Assembly: GCA_963576475.1 (NCBI GenBank)
Contig: OY754978.1
Span: 5,293,929 to 5,357,928 of the forward strand
Direction of reading: 5' to 3'
Origin: Molanna angustata
Lineage: Eukaryota > Arthropoda > Insecta > Trichoptera > Molannidae
Length of the DNA: 64,000 nucleotides
Shown here: in pieces, positions 1 through 11,569 of the stretch
Position numbering within the stretch: the first letter of the stretch is position 1
Layout: every line of letters begins with the position of its first letter
Notes under the pieces: generated by a model
Told to the model about the DNA's origin: nothing
Database searches by the model: none
What the model saw: the letters and a program-made list of their open reading frames with translations, nothing else
Position numbers and translations under genes: made by a program

Positions 1-890
1 TTACAGAGTGACAGAATTATACATGTACATAAAAAAAAGATGAAAGCTACAAAAGAACAAATAAAATATACATAACACCAAGATAAATAAAAAGAAAAAC
101 ATCATAGCAACAAAAAAGGGATTGGGAAGGAATATGAAGAGGAAATCGAGATCAGGTGTTTAGGGATAAATATTAGATAAATATAGGGATCAGGTATTAT
201 CGGAGAGATATCCCTGCTTTAGTCTTCTCTTGAAAATGGAAAGCGAGTTTGACGAAGTTATATCAGGACTCAAATTATTCCAGAGTCTTGCTGAACGCAC
301 TTCAAAGGAAGAACTGAAAAATTCAGTGTTGTGAATGGGGATAGTTAATGTAGTACGTTCAGCAGATCGAAGCGATAGGCCGTGATTAGATAAATAGGTG
401 AATTTGGTTTTAAGGTACTGCGGTGAATTAGTATTAAAGAGCGTATTATAATGAAGTGACAAAATATGTATATTTCGCCGTTGTCGTATCTTAGGCCAAT
501 GGAGAAGATTACGGTAAGAGGAAATGTGATCGAATTTTTTAAGTCCAAAGATGAAGCGGATACAAACATTCTGGAGGCGCTCGAGTTTGTTTATTTGTTT
601 AAACACTTTATTGTACATTACTTAATAGCTAGTACAAATGGCGGACTTATTGCCTAATGGCAATTTCTACCAGACAACCATCGTTGTTGATATGATCCTC
701 GTTCGCATCCAAATAACAAACGTCAGCATAGTCAAGTAAAGGAAGGAGAAGTGATTGTGCTAGGGTTACTTTGCAATGCAAAGGAAGAACATTTTTGAGT
801 CTATTGAGAGAGTGGATGCTAAATATAAGGGTTTTACTTACATGAGATACTTGTTCGTGCCACGAGAGATCCTCGTCGATCATCTGTATT
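1..890 (-). pseudogene. LINE reverse-transcriptase C-terminal remnant
   Basis: Two minus-strand reading frames, 883-691 and then 586-190, together make the C-terminal part of a non-LTR retrotransposon polymerase. The first ends LLDYADVCYL..NEDHIN and the second resumes KLERLQNVCIRFIFGL and runs through SARLWNNLSP to FKRRLKQGYL, a pattern typical of the region behind the RT domain in Jockey/CR1-type LINEs. The two pieces would be continuous but for a 92-bp insertion (592-683). The 5' part (endonuclease and RT core) is missing, so this is a dead 5'-truncated copy. The A-rich DNA at 1-189 is its 3'-UTR. Related C-terminal copies lie at 3425-4200 and 29990-30540. Clade assignment is tentative. 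Confidence 0.8.
592..683 (-). mobile_element. 92-bp LINE/SINE 3'-tail insertion with hairpin
   Basis: This short segment splits the LINE ORF exactly between codons for EDHIN and KLERL. It is flanked by the 5-bp direct repeat TTGTT (587-591 and 684-688), so it looks like a retrotransposed, heavily 5'-truncated 3' end. On the minus strand it contains the stem ATTGCC-ATTA-GGCAAT, then CCGCC, then an A-rich tail. The same motif is found in the 3'-UTR of LINE remnants and in the SINE-1 copies of this window. Confidence 0.75.
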
Positions 891-1539
891 ACTAATTTTG
901 AATTACTTTTCTTGTTTTGTCTTTTTTACTTTTGTATTTTATATTTTTAATTTCAATTTCTTATATCTTTAATCTCAAACTTACTCTAACTGTACAGATA
1001 ATGTTTAAGTTATTTAATTTTTATATTACGCTCGATGTATCATGACGAAACTATTTTGCCAAATGGTTTAGATTTATTGTTGTCTTTTATAATTTGCAAT
1101 TGCTGTATGTTTTCATTTAAATAAAACAAATAAAAAAATGATGATTTACTCCACTGTAGAGGCCTGTTTAAACTGAAATTGCAACCAAAGTAAACCGGTT
1201 AATGGACTCCATCTAATTTCTTTACAGAATTGATACTTTGTTTTCTAGAGGATCTTAAAATTGTTTGCCTTCATTATGCCACATTTTAGCCTTGAAGACC
1301 ATTAAACATACCTCTTAGTTCACTTATTCTGGACACTTCCATTAGTGTAATTCGTTAAGGAGAGGTTTTATATGGCTATTTTGTCAGCTCTTAAGATAAT
1401 CTTCGCAGCTGAGATGAACATCAAGGTTAATTATTCCAGCCGTATTGTCATATATCAGACAATGCAAGTACTGCGCTTTGTCGCTGTGCATATTTAACGA
1501 CCAGCAACGCTATTACTGCAGGTTGACGTAATTAGGAAC
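891..1539. other. no gene seen
   Basis: AT-rich non-coding DNA. The stretch ending near 1137 finishes in AAATAAAACAAATAAAAAAA-like sequence and could be the 3' end of a plus-strand retroelement, but no protein similarity is visible. Nothing recognisable between 1140 and 1539. Confidence 0.4.
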
Positions 1540-2338
1540 TTATATCTATAATAAAAAGAAAAGACTTTTTGATTCTACATTAATTTAATTGAGCGCGATA
1601 GGCCTATTTCGCCTTGTTAGGGCATTAACTAGCTTATGACTATTTTGACAAATTTTACTTATATTTATAGATTAATTATGTAGGAGGAGCTTACAGGTTC
1701 TTGTGATTGGTCATTTAAAACTATTGATATTATACAATGCAAAAAAGAAATAAATTTACTTTACTCTGGTTGGTTGAGACTATTTATTTTTTGACCAATC
1801 CCATAGATATTATTCCATAAACAAAAATATACCATATTAAGTTATTTGATTTGATTCTGCCGCAAACTTTTTTTAATTGTTTCAGATACACCCATCATAC
1901 TACTCCACCAAGAATACCTACATATCAACAATAGCTTAAGAAATAATCCGTAATATTGTAAACACTTAATGCATTTCACTGCCCATTAGAACACAATACC
2001 ATGTACCGTTACACCGAAAAACCAGCCATTACCATAAATCAATTCATTATATTCAATTTCACTAATTATTTAAATAGGGATTGGTCAAAAAATAAATAGT
2101 CTCAACCAACCAGAGTAAAGTACCTTTATTTCATTTTGTATTGTATAATATCAATAGTTTTAAATGACCAATCACAAGAACCTGTAAGCTCCTCCTACAT
2201 AATTAATCTATAAATATAAGTAAAATTTGTCAAAATAGTCATAAGCTAGTTAATGCCCTAACAAGGCGAAATAGGCCTATCGCGCTCAATTAAATTAATG
2301 TAGAATCAAAAAGTCTTTTCTTTTTATTATAGATATAA
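1540..2338. mobile_element. Foldback element with 264-bp inverted arms
   Basis: Positions 1540-1803 and 2075-2338 are long inverted repeats of each other with few differences (one is around 1738-1765 versus 2113-2140). The outer ends read TTATATCTATAATAAAAAG. The 270-bp centre has no ORF. The structure is that of a foldback or long-TIR non-autonomous DNA element. No convincing target-site duplication could be fixed because the ends are themselves AT-palindromic. Confidence 0.85.
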
Positions 2339-2529
2339 CATATAATGGAATTCTACCAAATAAAAACTTCATCGATAATTATAATTAGGAACTATTCATG
2401 CTACAGCTTTTAATGTCGTTATTGTAAAAAAATGCATATCCCTCGTTTTTTAGTTAATTATTCATAAAATACACCAGTGACTTCTGTTTGTTATGAACTT
2501 TTATCGTCCTTAATAAGTTCTTGAAAGGT

Positions 2530-2800
2530 TTTAGGGTTATTCTTCTTCTTCCTCAATTGCGCTACAACCCATATCGAACCTTGGTCTCCATCAGTCTTCA
2601 CCTCCAGCTTCTTCTGTCGTCCACAGTAACTCTCCAACTGCCCGGCACTTGCAATAGTTGGGAATCATCTCGTATAACTTCGTCCTCCCATCGCAGCCGC
2701 AGTCTTCCAACCTTTCTTTTTCCACCTGGATGTCCACACAGGACTTTCTTTGGTATTCTGGTTTTCGGGTTATACCGTCGCAGAATTGCTAACCCTAAAA
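2530..2800 (-). pseudogene. LINE C-terminal fragment (GRPKLRW-type)
   Basis: On the minus strand this reads KVLCGHPGGKRKVGRLRLRWEDEV followed by SWRVTVDDRRSWR (shown here in pieces). This resembles the C-terminal tail of many insect RT proteins, where a GRPKLRW..D segment is followed by WR..A.DR..WR. It is broken by stops near its end. A better preserved member of the same tail type lies at 60895-61170. The plus-strand open frame across it is a shadow. Confidence 0.55.
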
Positions 2801-2865
2801 ACTATGGAGGCACTTTTGCCGTGTACTTATATATACTTAATGTTTTCTTACGCTGTAAATGTTAG

Positions 2866-3424
2866 CCTTAAAATGTGCTATAAAAATATAAGTAGACACT
2901 ATTAAAGCTCAGAAATGTAAGCACAGGTAATCCGGATATTAATAAAAATCGTCGTGTTTTAATGATATGCCGGAGTATGGAGGTAAAAAGTGTTTGTTGC
3001 ACAAGTTGCCTAAACATTAATTTAACGTAAATGAAAGTCTAAATTTCTGACTATTTTTAGTGTCGACTAGAGACAGTCGGTCTTAATAAGCTTTCGCGGG
3101 CTTCAGGGAAAATTCATATTTCTACATTTCTTCACCATCTTTCTTCTATCTCTGAGAATTCATGACAACAGAAGGAACTCGGTTATTCCATTTTAAATTC
3201 TGATCGGCCAATTGAGCTTTGCCTATAAAACAATTAACCTGACTGTTATCATCATTCAGCCATAAGTTGTAGTGTTTTTGACATATGCCTCCATTCTCGT
3301 CTTCCACGCCTCTATCCTCGCCACTCCATTGAACCCCTGCTACTCTTTATGTCATGTGACCTTGCTTGTGGCCTGTACTGGGTTTCTGCAGTCGTCACTT
3401 TATGCACTTCAATTGTATGTGTGA
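2866..3424. other. no gene seen
   Basis: AT-rich, no conserved protein, no structured repeat recognised. Confidence 0.4.
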
Positions 3425-4200
3425 TTAAGGTACCGTGACAGAGGAAAAATCGCAAAATGCTGGAACGCATCCATAGACTTTTAGAGTATTTACGCATGTA
3501 TTATTTACACGGAGTGTATCCAACGTAAATGAACTCAGACCTTCTTTGACCTTGTTTCTTACAATATCTCGAATCGGGATTTTGGGATATGGTTTATTCT
3601 CACCCTCATACCATACATTTAAGATATTGCCAAATGGCAACATCTTCCAACCAACTAAATCTGGTGGGTAAATTGTGTTCATGATGTGTACCAATTTATG
3701 TGAAAAAAATAATAGAAACATAAAAAAAATCAATAAAAAATGATGGAGGAGAGAGGACAAGGATACGATAAGGAGACAAATTTATGTGTTATGTGTAAGA
3801 ATTTGATTCTTTAGATTTCTTTTTAAAGTGGGAAACTCGAAGTTTCGATAGGCTGCGATTCCAGAGTCGGGCTGCTTGTACGGAAAAAGATGTGTCAAAA
3901 AAGACGTCTTGTGTAACAGGGAAACTGAGCGTTCTTTCAGTATTTAAACGAAGAGGCGACCCGTGTTTTGAGAGGAAATGAAATTGATTTTGTAGATTAA
4001 CTTGAGCGAAGAAGATTTTTGATTATGTTTTAAGTCTGGACGGACGATAAATAAAAAGAAATAGACATACAAACACACATACATCAAAAATACAATCACT
4101 AACAGATGTTTTAAAGTAGCCATTGCAAGATCAAACGTAACCTGGTGCAAGTTAAACTTTTCCAGATCTACATTAAACTTTTTCCTATCCATGTATCGAA
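3425..4200 (-). pseudogene. LINE 3'-end remnant, same family as 1-890
   Basis: Reading the minus strand from about 4020 down to 3800, one frame gives FLSKHGSPLRLNTERTLSFP and then SVQAARLWNRSLSKLR. It aligns with YLSNHGLSLRSAERTTLTIP and VRSARLWNNLSP of the copy at 190-618. The domain is broken by a stop and a frame change. About 180 bp downstream (3627-3640) lies the TTGCC-AAAT-GGCAA hairpin, in the position expected for the 3'-UTR. A dead, truncated copy. Confidence 0.7.
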
Positions 4201-4842
4201 AACAGGCCTGTATGGGTTTTGAGATTTGGTTTTGTTAAATCTCCAAACTAAATGCGAGCTAGGTCATCACGTTAAAAGTTTCTAGACTAGGTGTTTTTTG
4301 GTGCACATTGAACATGCATGAGATGTGAGGCATTCGTCTTATTTTGAAACGTGATTATGAACCAATGGTTTACGTACCATCTATTCGACAAAGATCACGC
4401 TAGAATTTGTGGTCGCTGTTGTGAGATTTGAAAAACTCGAATTGTTGGTTTCTATAAAATGGTGAACATTCTGCCCCGGGCTTTGGTTGTGTTTCGATTT
4501 AATGTAAATTACATCGTTCAAAGGATATAAGGAAGAATGGGTGAGTAAATAAATAGCTTAAGGGTGCAGGCAGTAATGACATGTTTTCCTTAAAAAATAC
4601 CTTATTTATATTAAAAATCCTAAACCCAAGAGAATCCACAAGATGTAGTATCATATAGAATACACCCCGAGGTAATATTAAGAAGTCCAATGTTATGATA
4701 TTTTGTTTACTAAAACCAACAAATGACTTCAGATACAATATTAATTTTCCTTCTTTTAAGAGGTGAATATGAGTATTGTTCTTGTAAAATGTTGATTGTT
4801 TCTACAACCTCGAAGACACGATTTTATACTTTCCTCATTCTT
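4201..4842. other. no gene seen
   Basis: AT-rich intergenic or intronic DNA with only short open frames and no repeat recognised. Confidence 0.4.
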
Positions 4843-5332
4843 AAATCAAATATTTTTTTATTATTGCATATGCGCAAACATTGGATTTTTTCCTGTCGGG
4901 AGTCAAAGATATTTTTTAACAGATTTTTAACTATCTCAATAGAGACGAAGTTGGAATATTTACTGTAGGAGAACCGGGAAATCAAGGCATACGACGGGCT
5001 TACGACCTGTCATCGGCTGGTTTACGTGATCACTTTATGCGCTTGCGCAACGTTCACCAATTATGCCTTTTTAATGAGATCCCTATCAATTCAATTTTGA
5101 AAGTTCTATATATTGTAATACTGAAATTCTTTTCGCTTGAAAATAAGGAATTTTTACTACAGCCATCTATGTGTGAAATTATGAACAACATTCTTATTAT
5201 TTTTATTTATTTTTGTTGTAACGCCATCTATTGAGAGAATTGATTTTAATTGCCTTGTTTTTCCGGTCCTCCTACAGTAAATATTCCAACTTCGTCTCTA
5301 TTGAGATAATTAAAAATCTGTTAAAAAATTTC
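4843..5332 (+). mobile_element. Foldback/MITE family with CTCAATAGAGACGAAG arms
   Basis: Inverted arms of roughly 60 bp (about 4915-4975 and 5267-5327) share TCTCAATAGAGACGAAGTTG and ACTGTAGGAG. The centre includes TGTCATCGGCTGGTTTACG. All related copies also share the outer left flank GCATATGCGCAAACATTGG, so the true element begins near 4843. Other copies: 20310-20521, 33190-33740, 35420-35935 and 51275-51530. No coding capacity, so a non-autonomous DNA element. Confidence 0.7.
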
Positions 5333-6379
5333 CTCATTCTTCCTGTCTTTCTCCAGTTACTTTGTTTCTGTGTACAACGGTTTATCAATTTTCAAAATTA
5401 TCTTCGTTCTCTAGTGCATGTTTTCCTAGTTATTCAAAAACAACCTCTCTGACTGACTTCCGCTCCAATTTACCAGTCAATTTTGTATATGCAAGTTTGA
5501 ATAGTTCTATAGGAAAGTGTTTTGAACCATTTTTTTACATTAAGAATGCTGTCTTATGTAAAACTAATACTCAAATTTAGTGTAGTACATTCTAAATTAT
5601 GTTAAATTCGTGATCACTTGTAAAACTTAATGATATGGAGTCGAGTGAATTTACGGACCCTACGAAATGCGCAGCTAGAACCTACGGAATGCGCAAAACA
5701 CCATCAGTACAAAAAATCAAGATGAAACTTGTGCACTATCCACATGACACTCGTTGAAATTATGTATGTAGTGAAATAAAATTGTGAAATCAGAGCGGAG
5801 AAAACAGAACTTTTTCCTTTTTCTCTCTTAATTTATACTAAATAGAATAGTTTTACAATCAATAGTTCAAAGGCATTTTGAATCTTATCTTTCAGCAACC
5901 TCAAGAAACTTGAATCCTTTTACTAAAGCAGTCGTATAGTGAACGTATAGTGAATTAATATTTTTTTTAAGTTTGAAAATTTAAAAGAACTGATACTTTA
6001 TTGAATTTCCAAGTCTTAAATTTATGAGACTCTTTTTTCATTTTTTTAGTACTTATTTTTTAACATCTCTTTACTAGCAATGAAAAGTTAAGGGTATTAC
6101 TTATGGTGCTCCTTTAAGGCTAATTTATATATTCTTAAAATTTATGAATACACGTTTCTCCACTAAGGTGGAGTTGTGAAGAGCAATTTACTTTATTTCA
6201 TGAAATAGTGGAATAAATGAGTTATGTCATATGTGAATAAAAATAATATCTATCTGATAATACCTGATCTCTTTTTCCTCTCTTCTTCTTCTCCTCTGTA
6301 TCCTTAACTTTAATGTCCGAATTTTAAGTTTTCTTCTTTTATTTTTATTTTTGACATGTAACAACCTTATTGCCATAGT
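5333..6379. other. no gene seen
   Basis: AT-rich non-coding stretch. Open frames here are short, low-complexity and without recognisable domains. Confidence 0.4.
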
Positions 6380-6598
6380 AATAATAATAATAATAATGAA
6401 CCACTTCCTTTGCACCCTGCGCAAATGGCGAGTTTATTGCTGTATGGCAATTTTTCCAACTAACCAGTGTTTCCAACCCAGAGAAGCAATATTTGCGTGA
6501 GAAATTAATTTAAATAAATTTCTTCTCAGCTGGGAATCGAACCCTGGACGCCCGCACAAAAACCGAACGGCTTGCCAACTGTGCCACGGCGGTCCGTC
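6380..6598 (-). mobile_element. tRNA-derived SINE, family 1, LINE-like tail
   Basis: On the minus strand the element starts with a tRNA-like head: an A-box-like TGGCACAGTTGGCA and a B-box GGTTCGATTCCC. A body with TTCTCACGCAAATATTGC follows, then the LINE-type hairpin ATTGCC-ATAC-AGCAAT (6436-6451), then a (TTA)n tail at 6385-6400. Layout and sequence match the second copy at 18300-18512. It should be a Pol III transcribed, LINE-mobilised SINE, not a functional tRNA. Confidence 0.8.
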
Positions 6599-6605
6599 CA
6601 TACTT

Positions 6606-6775
6606 TAAATACTGTATTGTATATTTAACATGTGGTCGGTCGGAAGAAATTGCCACGCACCTTTGAATGTTTATTGGATCACAGATCCAGACAGAAAACA
6701 CACTAAAAAACTGTGTCTCCACCGGGAATCGAACCCGGAACCTTTGAATCATCTTAGCCGCGAAGGTCTTTTCAT
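6606..6775 (-). mobile_element. tRNA-derived SINE, family 2
   Basis: Minus-strand copy with a degraded head, B-box GGTTCGATTCCC and the family body ACAGTTTTT..GTCTGGATCTGTGA. It lies directly beside the family 1 SINE. Its 3' part differs from other family 2 copies, carrying an ATTGCC-type motif instead of the usual GTTGCCCGAGAAG end. Confidence 0.7.
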
Positions 6776-6885
6776 GCTTTTTATCACAAAAATTCGCCTC
6801 ATTCTAATCTTCCTTTAAATGTATTTTTTAATCAACCTATGTATATTAAAATTGAAAATCTCATTTTATTAAAAAAAAAAAAAAA

Positions 6886-7447
6886 AACGGTGGGTTGTAG
6901 TCAACGCTAAACTCCTCACTAACAAGTCATTCTATAAAGTATTCAAATTTTGTATAGAAAATTTTCAGCATTTTGATGAAATGAGTTTGTTAAATTATTT
7001 TTTATTTAATTATTTTATTATGAAAATTTGATAACTCATCAATGCCATTTTATAAAAGTGATGTGCCTTTTTACGAATTTGAAAATAAAAATTTCAAATT
7101 TTAATTTTCCTGAGCTTGGGGTCACTTTGAAATATTTGACAGTTAAAAAAATTGAGAAGCACTATTCATATATCGTTCAAAATCTAATGGGATCTAATCG
7201 AGTATTAGATATACATATTTGCAAAATTTGAATAGAATCGAATTAGTACTTTAGTCTATAATCGATAAAGTAAAATGAACACGCCGTACATAGCACACTG
7301 CACACAGCACATAGCCCACACACAGATACATTGTGATGAAACTTTCACAATACAATCTCAGCATGATACTAGTTGATAATCTGCAAAAAAAACAGCCTTA
7401 AAAATTGCGAAATCATAACTTCCCTTGGGTTAGTGAGGAGTAAAAAT
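6886..7447 (+). mobile_element. MITE-A copy (ACTCCTCACTA ends)
   Basis: A 560-bp AT-rich non-coding repeat beginning near GGGTTGTAGTCAACGC and CTCCTCACTAAC and ending GGTTAGTGAGGAGTAAAAA. The subterminal CTCCTCACTA/TAGTGAGGAG pair is inverted. The interior carries GAGCTTGGGGTCACTTTG and a short CA-rich run. At least seven further full or partial copies occur in the window, so this is a high-copy non-autonomous element. Superfamily not determined. Confidence 0.75.
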
Positions 7448-7597
7448 CTTCATTAAAGGAATGTCTGCTATGTATCGACGCCATTTCTCGTTTACTCTCG
7501 AACATCCTTAAATTTCCACAGCTTCATCATTCTTCTGTTTTAATCTCCCGTCAAACGATGGATACGTTCTCATATACGCAGAATATACCCACTGTGC

Positions 7598-8155
7598 GTT
7601 TTTACTCCTCACTAACCCAAGGGGATATAGTGGGGAGTTATGATTTCGCAATTTTTAAGGGTATTTTTTTTATTGCAGATTATCAACTAGTATCATGCTG
7701 AGATTGTATTCTGAAAGTTTCATCACAATGTATCTGTGTGTGTGTGCTATGTACGGCGTGTTCATTTTACTTTATCGATTAAAGACTAAAGTCCTCATTC
7801 GATTCTATTCAAATTTTGCAAATATATAAATCTAATACTCGCTTAGACCCCATTAGATTTTGAACGATATCTGAATAGTGTTTCTCAATTTTTTTAACTG
7901 TCAAATATTTCAAAGTGACCCCAAACTCAGGAAACTTAATATTTGAAATTTTTATTTTCAAATTGGTAAAAAGGCACACCACTTACATAAAATGGCATTG
8001 AAGAGTTATGAAGTTTTCATAACAAAATATTTAAATAAAAAATAATTTAACAAACTCATTTCATGAAAATGCTGAAAATTTTCCATACAGAATTTGAATA
8101 CTTTATAGAATGACTTGTTCGTGAGGAGTTTAGCGATGGCCACAACCCACTCGTT
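7598..8155 (-). mobile_element. MITE-A copy, inverted
   Basis: Near full-length copy of the 6886-7447 repeat in opposite orientation, tail to tail with it. The 150 bp between the two copies (7448-7597) hold nothing recognisable. Confidence 0.75.
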
Positions 8156-8313
8156 TTCATTTGAAATAAATTTAAATAGATGTGATGATTTGTATAATGT
8201 ATGCCTTCATGTAAATTTTGCATATTTTTTTTACGGCAACCTTCCTTGTATATAATATTTATATGGAGGAAGATTTGTGCCATGACATTAGGAGTGTATC
8301 AGTGTACTCCTAC

Positions 8314-8340
8314 CCAACTAGGAAACCCTGTTCTAGGGCA
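8314..8340 (-). other. Degenerate LINE 3'-UTR hairpin
   Basis: Minus strand reads CCCTAGAACAGGGTTTCC followed by TAGTTGGG. It matches the AACAGGTTT..CCTAGT hairpin core of LINE 3'-UTRs elsewhere in the window, with an eroded outer stem. It directly precedes the satellite. Confidence 0.45.
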
Positions 8341-8356
8341 ATCAGTTTACACTTTT

Positions 8357-10125
8357 ACAGTGGCAATATACTTATGAACTGAGTGATGATTGTTTCCGTT
8401 CTTCATTTGGTAGGCACACAATCAAGATACTTTGTACTAATAACTAATTAACCACTACTTCAATAAACATCAGACAAAACAGACACATAGCTCACATTAA
8501 ACAGTGACAATATACTTATGAACTGGGTGATGATAGTTTCCTCTCTACATACATTAGGTAGGCACACAATCAAGATACTTTGTACTAATAACTAATTAAC
8601 CACTACTTCAATAAACATCAGACAAAACAGACACATAGCTCACATTAAACAGTGACAATATACTTATGAACTGGGTGATGATAGTTTCCGCTCTACATAC
8701 ATTAGGTAGGCACACAATCAAGATACTTTGTACTAATAACTAATTAACCACTACTTCAATAAACATCAGAAAAAACAGACACATAGCTCACATTAAACAG
8801 TGACAATATACTTATGAACTGGGTGATGATAGTTTCCGCTCTACATACATTAGGTAGGCACACAATCAAGATACTTTGTACTAATAACTAATTAACCACT
8901 ACTTCAATAAACATCAGACAAAACAGACACATAGCTCACATTAAACAGTGACAATATACTTATGAACTGGGTGATGATAGTTTCCGCTCTACATACATTA
9001 GGTAGGCACACAATCAAGATACTTTGTACTAATAACTAATTAACCACTACTTCAATAAACATCAGACAAAACAGACACATAGCTCACATTAAACAGTGAC
9101 AATATACTTATGAACTGGGTGATGATAGTTTCCGCTCTACATACATTAGGTAGGCACACAATCAAGATACTTTGTACTAATAACTAATTAACCACTACTT
9201 CAATAAACATCAGACAAAACAGACACATAGCTCACATTAAACAGTGACAATATACTTATGAACTGGGTGATGATAGTTTCCGCTCTACATACATTAGGTA
9301 GGCACACAATCAAGATACTTTGTACTAATAACTAATTAACCACTACTTCAATAAACATCAGACAAAACAGACACATAGCTCACATTAAACAGTGACAATA
9401 TACTTATGAACTGGGTGATGATAGTTTCCGCTCTACATACATTAGGTAGGCACACAATCAAGATACTTTGTACTAATAACTAATTAACCACTACTTCAAT
9501 AAACATCAGACAAAACAGACACATAGCTCACATTAATCAGTGACAATATACTTATGAACTGGGTGATGATAGTTTCCGCTCTACATTCATTAGGTAGGCA
9601 CACAATCAAGATACTTTGTACTAATAACTAATTAACCACTACTTCAATAAACATCAGACAAAACAGACACATAGCTCACATTAAACAGTGACAATATACT
9701 TATGAACTGGGTGATGATAGTTTCCGCTCTACATACATTAGGTAGGCACACAATCAAGATACTTTGTACTAATAACTAATTAACCACTACTTCAATAAAC
9801 ATCAGACAAAACAGACACATAGCTCACATTAAACAGTGACAATATACTTATGAACTGGGTGATGATAGTTTCCGCTCTACATACATTAGGTAGGCACACA
9901 ATCAAGATACTTTGTACTAATAACTAATTAACCACTACTTCAATAAACATCAGACAAAACAGACACATAGCTCACATTAAACAGTGACAATATACTTATG
10001 AACTGGGTGATGATAGATTCCGCTCTACATACATTAGGTAGGCACACAGTCAAAGTACTTTGAACTAATAACCAATTAACCACTACTCCAATAAACATCA
10101 AAACATACACATAGCTCACATGAAA
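8357..10125. repeat. 148-bp satellite, about 12 tandem units
   Basis: Each unit contains ACAGTGACAATATACTTATG, GATGATAGTTTCCGCTC and CATAGCTCACATT. Starts recur at 8501, 8649, 8797 and so on every 148 bp to 9981. The first unit (8357) is 144 bp and diverged, and the last is also diverged. Inner units differ by only one or two bases, consistent with recent amplification or homogenisation. No reading frame of interest. Confidence 0.95.
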
Positions 10126-10239
10126 CAGATCAATCAGGTTCAAATGTCCGTCATAATATATGTCAATCAATCAATTACCTACGCGATTTGACATTTCAAA
10201 ACCATAGAGATGAGGTTATATACCAATACCGTCAGGTGT

Positions 10240-11285
10240 GTTTATTTATTTATTTAGCAATAGTAAATAATTACATTATACATAATACAGCGTAAGTACT
10301 TATAACAACAAAATATTTTCAAGATTACAGTGATAATTTATTCTTAATTTAATGCTAGTTTTTACCATTATGAAATTGTGTATTATTTTTATATTGTCTC
10401 ATTGTACGTCCAACTAGGTGAACCTGTTTTAGGACGACGATAAGTAAATACAATTAGTATAAATAACTTTATCATATTACTTATATAAAATTAGTAAAAA
10501 AAACACAATTTTTTTACTTTTTTCCAATAATTTAAAAATATTGACCTCTGACGCGTTTCGTTCAAAGAGAATCTACTGAATGATACTACTGAATATATGA
10601 AGGAAAAGTTCTTTTAATATATTGTGTGCTTCATTTTCAATATTTTCTTGTTTTTTGTTGTTTTCATATATTTCATACTGTAAAACTTTTTATTTTTTCA
10701 ACTGTTTAATATGCTTATTGGTTATACCTACTAAAAGAAAATGCATTTATTTTTTACATCTAAATATAATATACATACATACATTTTATTTGATGCTTGA
10801 ATACTTAATACATAAAAACTCTAATTTACTTAAAAATGGGAACAAACTAGAATAAACTTAATTTATTGTTAGATTCATCTATGCCGATGAATATAAGCCA
10901 ATTGTTTTTTTTTAATGTCTATTTTCATATTTTTCCAATCGTCAGGTAGTATATTGTACATCTTAGACCCAATAAATTTAAAATTACGCTGTGCGACTGT
11001 GATGTTTGTTTTTTCTTTATAATAACATATCTATGAGTATTACGAGTAGAGTATGAATGGCTAGCTATCGGGTATTCCTGTCTATATTTGTGTGTGTAAA
11101 ATTATTTTCTTAATTGTCTAACAATAAGGACTCTAAATTTTCTACGAATAATTCATTACTGGGGTATCCGAAAGGTTTATTGAGTATGATACGAAGTATT
11201 GATTTTTGCACTATTAAAAGTGGATCCAATACATCCATACTGCATCGCTGAATTGCAAAGTGCATAGTAAATTTGCCTTATATCT
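10240..11285 (-). pseudogene. LINE C-terminal remnant and 3'-UTR
   Basis: Reading the minus strand from about 11270, the DNA is closely similar to 51722-52220: RT tail around MQYGCIG..PLL.VQKS, then a PDDWK-like end near 10930, then a 3'-UTR with a hairpin at 10407-10436 and an A-rich tail ending near 10240. Several frameshifts and stops break it. It abuts the 148-bp satellite on one side and a 24-bp minisatellite on the other. Confidence 0.75.
10407..10436 (-). other. LINE 3'-UTR double-stem hairpin
   Basis: Outer stem CGTCC/GGACG and inner stem AGGT/ACCT, in the 3'-UTR of the minus-strand LINE. Same architecture as 11968-11998, 46880-46906, 52322-52355 and 54016-54046. Confidence 0.65.
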
Positions 11286-11286
11286 T

Positions 11287-11462
11287 TGTTGTTGTATTTG
11301 ATATGACTCGCGTTGTTGTATTTTATATGACTCGCGTTGTTGTATTTGATATGACTCGCGTTGTTGTATTTGATATGACTCTCGATGTTGTATTAATTTG
11401 ATATGACTCGCGTTGTTGTATTTGATATGACTCGCGTTGTTGTATTTGATATGACTCGCATG
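11287..11462 (+). repeat. 24-bp minisatellite, about 7 units
   Basis: Tandem units of GTTGTTGTATTTGATATGAC plus TCGC, with one diverged unit carrying an insertion around 11385-11400. Confidence 0.9.
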
Positions 11463-11569
11463 CGTCCCGGATCAAACTAAAGTATATAAAATATTTAATT
11501 TATTACTAAAAGAGCTTCGCAAACAAAATTCGGAATAGTTACAGATTTTATTAATAATTTAAAATAATA

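Noticed and set aside
2521..2865. 114-codon plus-strand ORF
   Set aside because: The opposite strand encodes a LINE tail (GRLRLRWEDE). The plus frame has no recognisable domain.
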